Below are positions 7,331-10,507 of a stretch of DNA of 10,507 bases, one piece after another; position 1 is the first letter of the stretch, and each line of letters opens with the position of its first letter. Under the pieces are notes generated by a model, which worked only from the letters and a program-made list of their open reading frames with translations, was not told the origin of the DNA and searched no databases. The position numbers and the translations under genes are program-made. This stretch comes from Clostridium sp. CAG:590 (lineage in GTDB: Bacteria > Bacillota > Clostridia > Lachnospirales > Lachnospiraceae): contig HF987838.1 in NCBI GenBank assembly GCA_000431135.1, positions 11,165-21,671 of the forward strand, written 5' to 3'.

Positions 7331-7552
7331 ATGGATTATTTATCATCAGCGGAAATAGCAAAAAAATGGAATGTTTCGCAAAGAAGAGTTGCAGTATTTT
7401 GCAAGGAAGGCAGAGTTAAAGGCGCTGTTCTTATCGGGCGAATGTGGATGATACCAAAGGATGCAGAAAAACCGATAGATCCAAGACGTATAATGAATAA
7501 AGAGGAAGATCTGTCTGATATTAAAAATGACGGAGGAAAAGAGAATGGTTGA
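7331..7552 (+). CDS. Small helix-turn-helix DNA-binding protein upstream of hsdM
   Basis: A 73-aa protein. Residues 4-27 form a MerR/excisionase-type helix-turn-helix (L-S-S-A-E-I-A-K-K-W-N-V-S-Q-R-R-V), followed by a wing-like segment (G-R-V-K-G-A-V-L-I-G-R-M-W-M-I-P) and a charged tail. The start is the ATG at 7331, with TGGAGGA (7318-7324) 6 nt upstream. The frame is open to a TTG at 7262, but that lies on the -35 box and gives an unrelated hydrophobic leader. It overlaps hsdM by 8 bp, so the two are co-translated. A promoter with a palindrome lies 40 bp upstream, so an autoregulatory role like that of restriction-modification controller proteins is plausible. Sequence similarity alone would equally suit an excisionase. 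It is not a member of the classical C-protein (Xre-type) family. Confidence 0.78.
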   Translation: MDYLSSAEIAKKWNVSQRRVAVFCKEGRVKGAVLIGRMWMIPKDAEKPIDPRRIMNKEEDLSDIKNDGGKENG

Positions 7553-9113
7553 TACCAAAAAGGAACAAGAACGAGAGGAACTTCATCGTGCAATATGGGC
7601 GATTGCAGATGAACTGCGTGGAGCAGTTGATGGATGGGATTTCAAAAATTATGTTCTTGGAACGATGTTTTATCGTTATATTTCCGAAAACCTGTGTAAT
7701 TACATAAACAATGGTGAAATTGATGCGGGCAACACGGATTTTGATTTTGCAAAAATGCCGGATGAGGATGCAGAAGAAGCAAGAGCGGGATTGGTAGAAG
7801 AAAAAGGGTTTTTTATCCTTCCGAGTGAACTTTTCTGTAATGTCCGTGCCAAGGCTGTAAATGATGAAAATTTAAATGAAACACTGGAGCGCGTGTTCCG
7901 TCACATCGAAGAATCAGCAAAAGGCAGTGAGGCAGAGAGTGACTTTGCCGGATTGTTCGATGACTATGATGTAAACAGCAATAAACTGGGGTCTACAGTT
8001 GCAAAGCGAAATGAAAAACTTGTTAAACTGTTGAATGGTGTAGGAGAGATGAATCTAGGAGATGTGAAGGATCATTCCATTGATGCCTTTGGAGATGCGT
8101 ATGAGTATCTTATGACTATGTATGCATCAAATGCCGGAAAATCTGGTGGGGAATTCTTTACTCCGGCAGATGTATCCGAACTGCTTACACGGCTTGGAAC
8201 TGTAGGTAAAACAGAAATCAATAAGGTATATGATCCTGCTTGTGGTTCGGGTTCATTGCTTTTGAAGGCTGAGAAAATTCTGGGAAAAGATGCTATTCGT
8301 AATGGCTTTTATGGGCAGGAAATCAATATCACAACCTACAATTTGTGCCGTATTAATATGTTTCTGCATGATGTGGGATTTGATAAATTTGATATTGCCT
8401 GTGAAGATACACTGCTCAGTCCGCAACATTGGGATGATGAGCCATTTGAGCTGATCGTGTCTAATCCGCCTTATTCTATCAAATGGGCGGGAGACGAAAA
8501 TCCATTGCTCATCAATGATCCTCGCTTTGCTCCGGCTGGAGTTTTGGCACCTAAGAGTAAAGCGGATATGGCGTTTATTATGCACAGTTTATCATGGCTT
8601 GCTTCTAATGGAACTGCTGCCATTGTATGTTTTCCGGGAATTATGTACCGTGGCGGTGCAGAACAGAAAATCCGTAAATATCTGGTAGACAATAACTATA
8701 TCGACTGTATTATTCAGTTGCCGAGTAACCTGTTCTTTGGAACTTCGATTGCGACTTGTATCATGGTAATGAAAAAGAATAAGACAGACAACAAGACCCT
8801 GTTTATTGATGCCACAAGTGAATGCGTGAAGGTGACTAACAATAATAAGCTGACACCAGAGAACATTGATCGGATTGTAGATGTGTTTGCTAAGCGTGAA
8901 GAAATGGAACATTTTGCACATTTGGCAAGCTATGAAGAAGTCTCTGGCAATGATTATAATTTGTCTGTATCCACGTATGTTGAAGCAGAAGATACAAGAG
9001 AGAAAATTGACATTGTGAAACTTAATGCGGAAATCAAAGAAATTGTTGCTCGTGAGCAAGTGCTCCGTGATGAGATTGATAAGATCATCACAGAAATCGA
9101 GGTGAACTCATGA
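7545..9113 (+). CDS. hsdM: Type I restriction-modification DNA methyltransferase subunit HsdM
   Basis: A 522-aa N6-adenine methyltransferase. It forms an M2S complex with HsdS that methylates adenine in a bipartite target, and joins HsdR for restriction. The N-terminal HsdM domain (about 6-140) has W-D-F-K-N-Y-V-L-G and F-Y-R-Y-I-S-E. Then come G-G-E-F-F-T-P (202-208), the S-adenosylmethionine motif V-Y-D-P-A-C-G-S-G-S (228-237), G-Q-E-I-N-I-T-T-Y-N-L (257-267) and catalytic motif IV S-N-P-P-Y-S (306-311). A coiled C-terminal tail (about 485-520) would contact HsdS. All catalytic residues are present and the length is normal. The start is ATG 7545 with GGAGG (7532-7536) 8 nt upstream; an ATG at 7527 in the same frame would place that site inside the gene. 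The stop overlaps the next gene by ATGA. Target sequence unknown. Confidence 0.97.
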   Translation: MVDTKKEQEREELHRAIWAIADELRGAVDGWDFKNYVLGTMFYRYISENLCNYINNGEIDAGNTDFDFAKMPDEDAEEARAGLVEEKGFFILPSELFCNVRAKAVNDENLNETLERVFRHIEESAKGSEAESDFAGLFDDYDVNSNKLGSTVAKRNEKLVKLLNGVGEMNLGDVKDHSIDAFGDAYEYLMTMYASNAGKSGGEFFTPADVSELLTRLGTVGKTEINKVYDPACGSGSLLLKAEKILGKDAIRNGFYGQEINITTYNLCRINMFLHDVGFDKFDIACEDTLLSPQHWDDEPFELIVSNPPYSIKWAGDENPLLINDPRFAPAGVLAPKSKADMAFIMHSLSWLASNGTAAIVCFPGIMYRGGAEQKIRKYLVDNNYIDCIIQLPSNLFFGTSIATCIMVMKKNKTDNKTLFIDATSECVKVTNNNKLTPENIDRIVDVFAKREEMEHFAHLASYEEVSGNDYNLSVSTYVEAEDTREKIDIVKLNAEIKEIVAREQVLRDEIDKIITEIEVNS

Positions 9114-9331
9114 GTACAAAAGAATTAAAAGTATCTTTTAATGCCCCATTAAATGAACTTGACACGGAAGTGCAGACATATGGATGCAGAGCAAATAACC
9201 CAGACATATGTGCTAATAATTCCATTACAAATATTTGTGCTTTTACATCTGAGGATGGTATTTGTAGAAAGCCATCTCGTGCATGGAAAAAACAATATCA
9301 TAAATTAAGTGGAGGACAGAAAAATGAGTAA
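9110..9331 (+). CDS. 73-aa four-cysteine protein between hsdM and hsdS, function unknown
   Basis: A small protein that I cannot assign to a named family. Its start overlaps the hsdM stop (ATGA, 9110-9113) and its stop overlaps the hsdS start by 8 bp, so it is built into the operon by translational coupling and is very likely expressed. Four cysteines at 26, 34, 43 and 52 (spacing 7, 8, 8) lie in a segment with Y-G-C-R-A-N-N-P, I-C-A-N-N, N-I-C-A-F and G-I-C-R-K-P-S-R-A-W. This pattern could bind a metal such as zinc or form a small disulfide fold, although a cytoplasmic site favours metal. The C-terminal part is basic (K-P-S-R-A-W-K-K-Q-Y-H-K). No signal peptide or membrane segment is seen. 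Roles as an assembly factor, a regulator of restriction or a nucleic-acid binder are all open. Confidence 0.72.
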   Translation: MSTKELKVSFNAPLNELDTEVQTYGCRANNPDICANNSITNICAFTSEDGICRKPSRAWKKQYHKLSGGQKNE

Positions 9332-10507
9332 AATTGATGATTTGATTCAAGAATTCTGTCCTGACGGAGTTGAATATAAACCAATAAAAAAATTGGCAGA
9401 AGTTGGAACTGGAAGCAGTAATGGCAATGAAGCACAGGAAGATGGAAAGTATCCATTTTTTATACGTTCACAAACCGTGAAAAGAAAAAATGAATGGGAA
9501 TATGATGAAGAAGCAATTATTATACCTGGAGAAGGTGGGATTGGAGAAATATACCATTATGTGAATGGCAAATATGCTATTCATCAAAGGGTGTATCGTA
9601 TACATTTTACTGATAATTCAGTCGATGTTAAGTTCGCTTATCATTATTTTCGCGCTTTTTTTAAGAGTTTTATTATGCGTAAGGCCGTAAGTGCGACCGT
9701 GAAATCTATAAGAAAGCCTATGATAGAGGAGTTTATGCTCCCTGTACCTCCTCTGGAGGTACAACGTGAAATAGTCCATATTTTGGACTCTTTCACGTTA
9801 CTTACAGCCGAGCTTACAGCCGAGCTTACAGCTCGGAAGAAACAGTATAGTTTTTACAGAGACGCTTTAATACAAAAAGAGTGTAAATCTGAAAAAGTTA
9901 AGCTGAATACTGTTTGTGAAATTTATGACGGAACACATCAAACACCAAAATATACTAACGGTGGAATACCATTTGTGAGTGTAGAAAACATTGATGATTT
10001 GTATGGAACTCAAAAATTCATTTCGACAGAGGCTTATGCGAAATATAAAATTAAACCCCGCATAGGTGATGTTTTTATGACAAGGATTACTGCAGGGATT
10101 ATTGGAAAATGTACAGTAGTAGAGCGAAATGATGATTTAGCTTATTATGTTTCACTGGCATTGTTGCGTCCAAATGCAGATATTCTTGATAGCAAATATT
10201 TGAAGTATTATTTGGAAAGTGGTTGGGGCAGAAGAGAATTAAGTAAATGGATTTTGTGGGATGCAACACCTACAAAAATAAATAAGGATGATATTGGAAG
10301 AGTGCTTATTTCTGTTCCACCGCTTGATACGCAAAAAAGGTTGGTACAGGTAATCGAACATTTTGATGTTATTTGTACTGACTTGAATATTGGCTTGCCA
10401 GGCGAAATCGAAGCACGCCAGAAGCAATATGAATATTATCGAGATTTGCTCTTGACATTTGCTGAAACAGGCAGCACGCTCATGACAGACAGACAGACAG
10501 ACAGACA
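9324..10507 (+). CDS. hsdS: Type IC-like specificity subunit HsdS, 3' end beyond the window
   Basis: The subunit that sets the DNA target of the type I enzyme. The frame is open from ATG 9324 (GGAGG at 9311-9315) to the window edge, 394 codons. TRD1 (about 10-140) starts after D-G-V-E-Y-K-P-I. The central conserved region (about 141-185) has V-P-P-L-E-V-Q-R-E-I-V, the repeat L-T-A-E-L-T-A-E-L-T-A-R (160-171) and K-K-Q-Y-S-F-Y-R-D. TRD2 (about 190-335) has Y-D-G-T-H-Q-T-P-K-Y and I-P-F-V-S-V-E-N. The distal conserved region (about 335-379) has V-P-P-L-D-T-Q-K and G-L-P-G-E-I-E-A-R-Q-K-Q-Y-E-Y-Y-R-D. These features are those of the EcoR124 (type IC) group, where the protein normally ends shortly after the last motif. 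Here the frame instead enters a GACA repeat encoding Thr-Asp-Arg-Gln units. Both TRDs are complete. Confidence 0.95.
   Translation, partial: MSKIDDLIQEFCPDGVEYKPIKKLAEVGTGSSNGNEAQEDGKYPFFIRSQTVKRKNEWEYDEEAIIIPGEGGIGEIYHYVNGKYAIHQRVYRIHFTDNSVDVKFAYHYFRAFFKSFIMRKAVSATVKSIRKPMIEEFMLPVPPLEVQREIVHILDSFTLLTAELTAELTARKKQYSFYRDALIQKECKSEKVKLNTVCEIYDGTHQTPKYTNGGIPFVSVENIDDLYGTQKFISTEAYAKYKIKPRIGDVFMTRITAGIIGKCTVVERNDDLAYYVSLALLRPNADILDSKYLKYYLESGWGRRELSKWILWDATPTKINKDDIGRVLISVPPLDTQKRLVQVIEHFDVICTDLNIGLPGEIEARQKQYEYYRDLLLTFAETGSTLMTDRQTDR
9801..9836 (+). repeat. In-frame 12-bp tandem repeat (Leu-Thr-Ala-Glu units) between the TRDs of hsdS
   Basis: CTTACAGCCGAG occurs twice without change (9801-9812, 9813-9824) and a third degenerate copy CTTACAGCTCGG follows (9825-9836). 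The 12-bp unit equals four codons, so changes in copy number keep the frame. In EcoR124I and EcoR124/3I, two versus three such units change the non-specific spacer of the target by one base pair. The location in the central conserved helix here is the same. An inverted repeat CCGAGCT-TAC-AGCTCGG (9820-9836) overlaps the last copy. Confidence 0.9.
10484..10507 (+). repeat. GACA tetranucleotide tract (at least 6 units) at the 3' end of hsdS
   Basis: Six perfect GACA units run from 10484 to the last base of the window, so the true length is unknown. In the hsdS frame they encode repeating Thr-Asp-Arg-Gln. Because the unit is 4 bp, gain or loss of one copy shifts the frame of everything downstream. 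All three frames through the tract are free of stop codons, so the outcome depends on sequence outside the window. Such tracts are the classic substrate for slipped-strand phase variation. Confidence 0.93.

Larger units (their letters stand above)
6817..10507. mobile_element. Left part of an inserted element or defence island within comEC
   Basis: comEC is cut in the middle of a conserved motif, and everything after about 6817 belongs to defence or accessory functions (SymE toxin, HTH protein, type I restriction-modification). This is best explained by an insertion whose far end, and any recombinase, lie beyond the window. The 249 bp between the junction and the symE start (6817-7065) hold no convincing gene. 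They contain a CCCTT-GTTC-AAGGG inverted repeat (6951-6964), a GTGCCT direct repeat within 6847-6885 and a TATAAA hexamer (6981-6986). These could be part of an element end, but no terminal repeat can be proven with one side visible. The exact junction is uncertain by about 10 bp. An ancient rearrangement rather than a mobile element is possible. Confidence 0.55.

Noticed and set aside
7360..7366. Seven-A tract in the HTH gene (and another in hsdS near 9386) as phase-variation or frameshift sites
   Set aside because: Runs of seven A are common in AT-rich genomes and both frames are intact; no sign of alternative products.
8253..9059. Minus-strand open frames opposite hsdM
   Set aside because: They overlap conserved hsdM catalytic motifs and have no coding character of their own.
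9801..9836. The 12-bp repeats as a CRISPR-like array or recombination attachment site
   Set aside because: There are no spacers; the units are in frame and match the known helix repeat of type IC HsdS.

Overview
The window looks like the chromosome of a low-GC Gram-positive anaerobe of the Clostridia, most likely a gut Lachnospiraceae-type organism. The grounds are strong AGGAGG-type ribosome binding sites, GerM-domain and ComEA/ComEC genes of Firmicutes type, and a dCache chemoreceptor. The species cannot be named from the sequence alone.

Layout. Positions 1-48 hold the last codons of an upstream gene. Two stem-loops (51-95 and 100-129) follow and separate it from a convergent 672-aa chemoreceptor on the minus strand (154-2172). 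A 257-bp divergent intergenic region (2173-2429) carries a promoter candidate in each direction. From 2430 to about 6816 there is a tight plus-strand operon: a ComEA-like DNA-binding lipoprotein, an OmpR/PhoB-type response regulator, its sensor histidine kinase, a two-domain GerM lipoprotein and comEC. This places the DNA-uptake receptor, the DNA channel and a two-component system in one unit.

comEC is broken. Its reading frame is recognisable up to the conserved AISG motif (residue 240, about 6816) and then runs into unrelated DNA. I read 6817 to the window end as the left part of an inserted element or defence island whose other end lies outside the window. It holds a SymE-like toxin gene (7066-7260) with a possible SymR-like antisense RNA over its start. 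A well-formed promoter with an embedded palindrome follows at 7262-7290. It drives a type I restriction-modification operon with overlapping genes: a small HTH protein, hsdM, a 73-aa four-cysteine protein of unknown function, and hsdS.

The most interesting part is hsdS. It carries two independent DNA repeat systems. One is an in-frame 12-bp repeat encoding Leu-Thr-Ala-Glu units between the two target recognition domains, the type of repeat known from EcoR124 to set the spacer length of the recognition site. The other is a GACA tetranucleotide tract (at least six units, 10484-10507) at the 3' end that runs off the window and would change reading frame by slippage. Together with the SymE toxin and a possible self-regulating HTH protein, this suggests a variable, phase-switching type IC methylation system sitting in a disrupted competence gene. 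No hsdR, integrase, tRNA, rRNA or CRISPR array is visible in the window.
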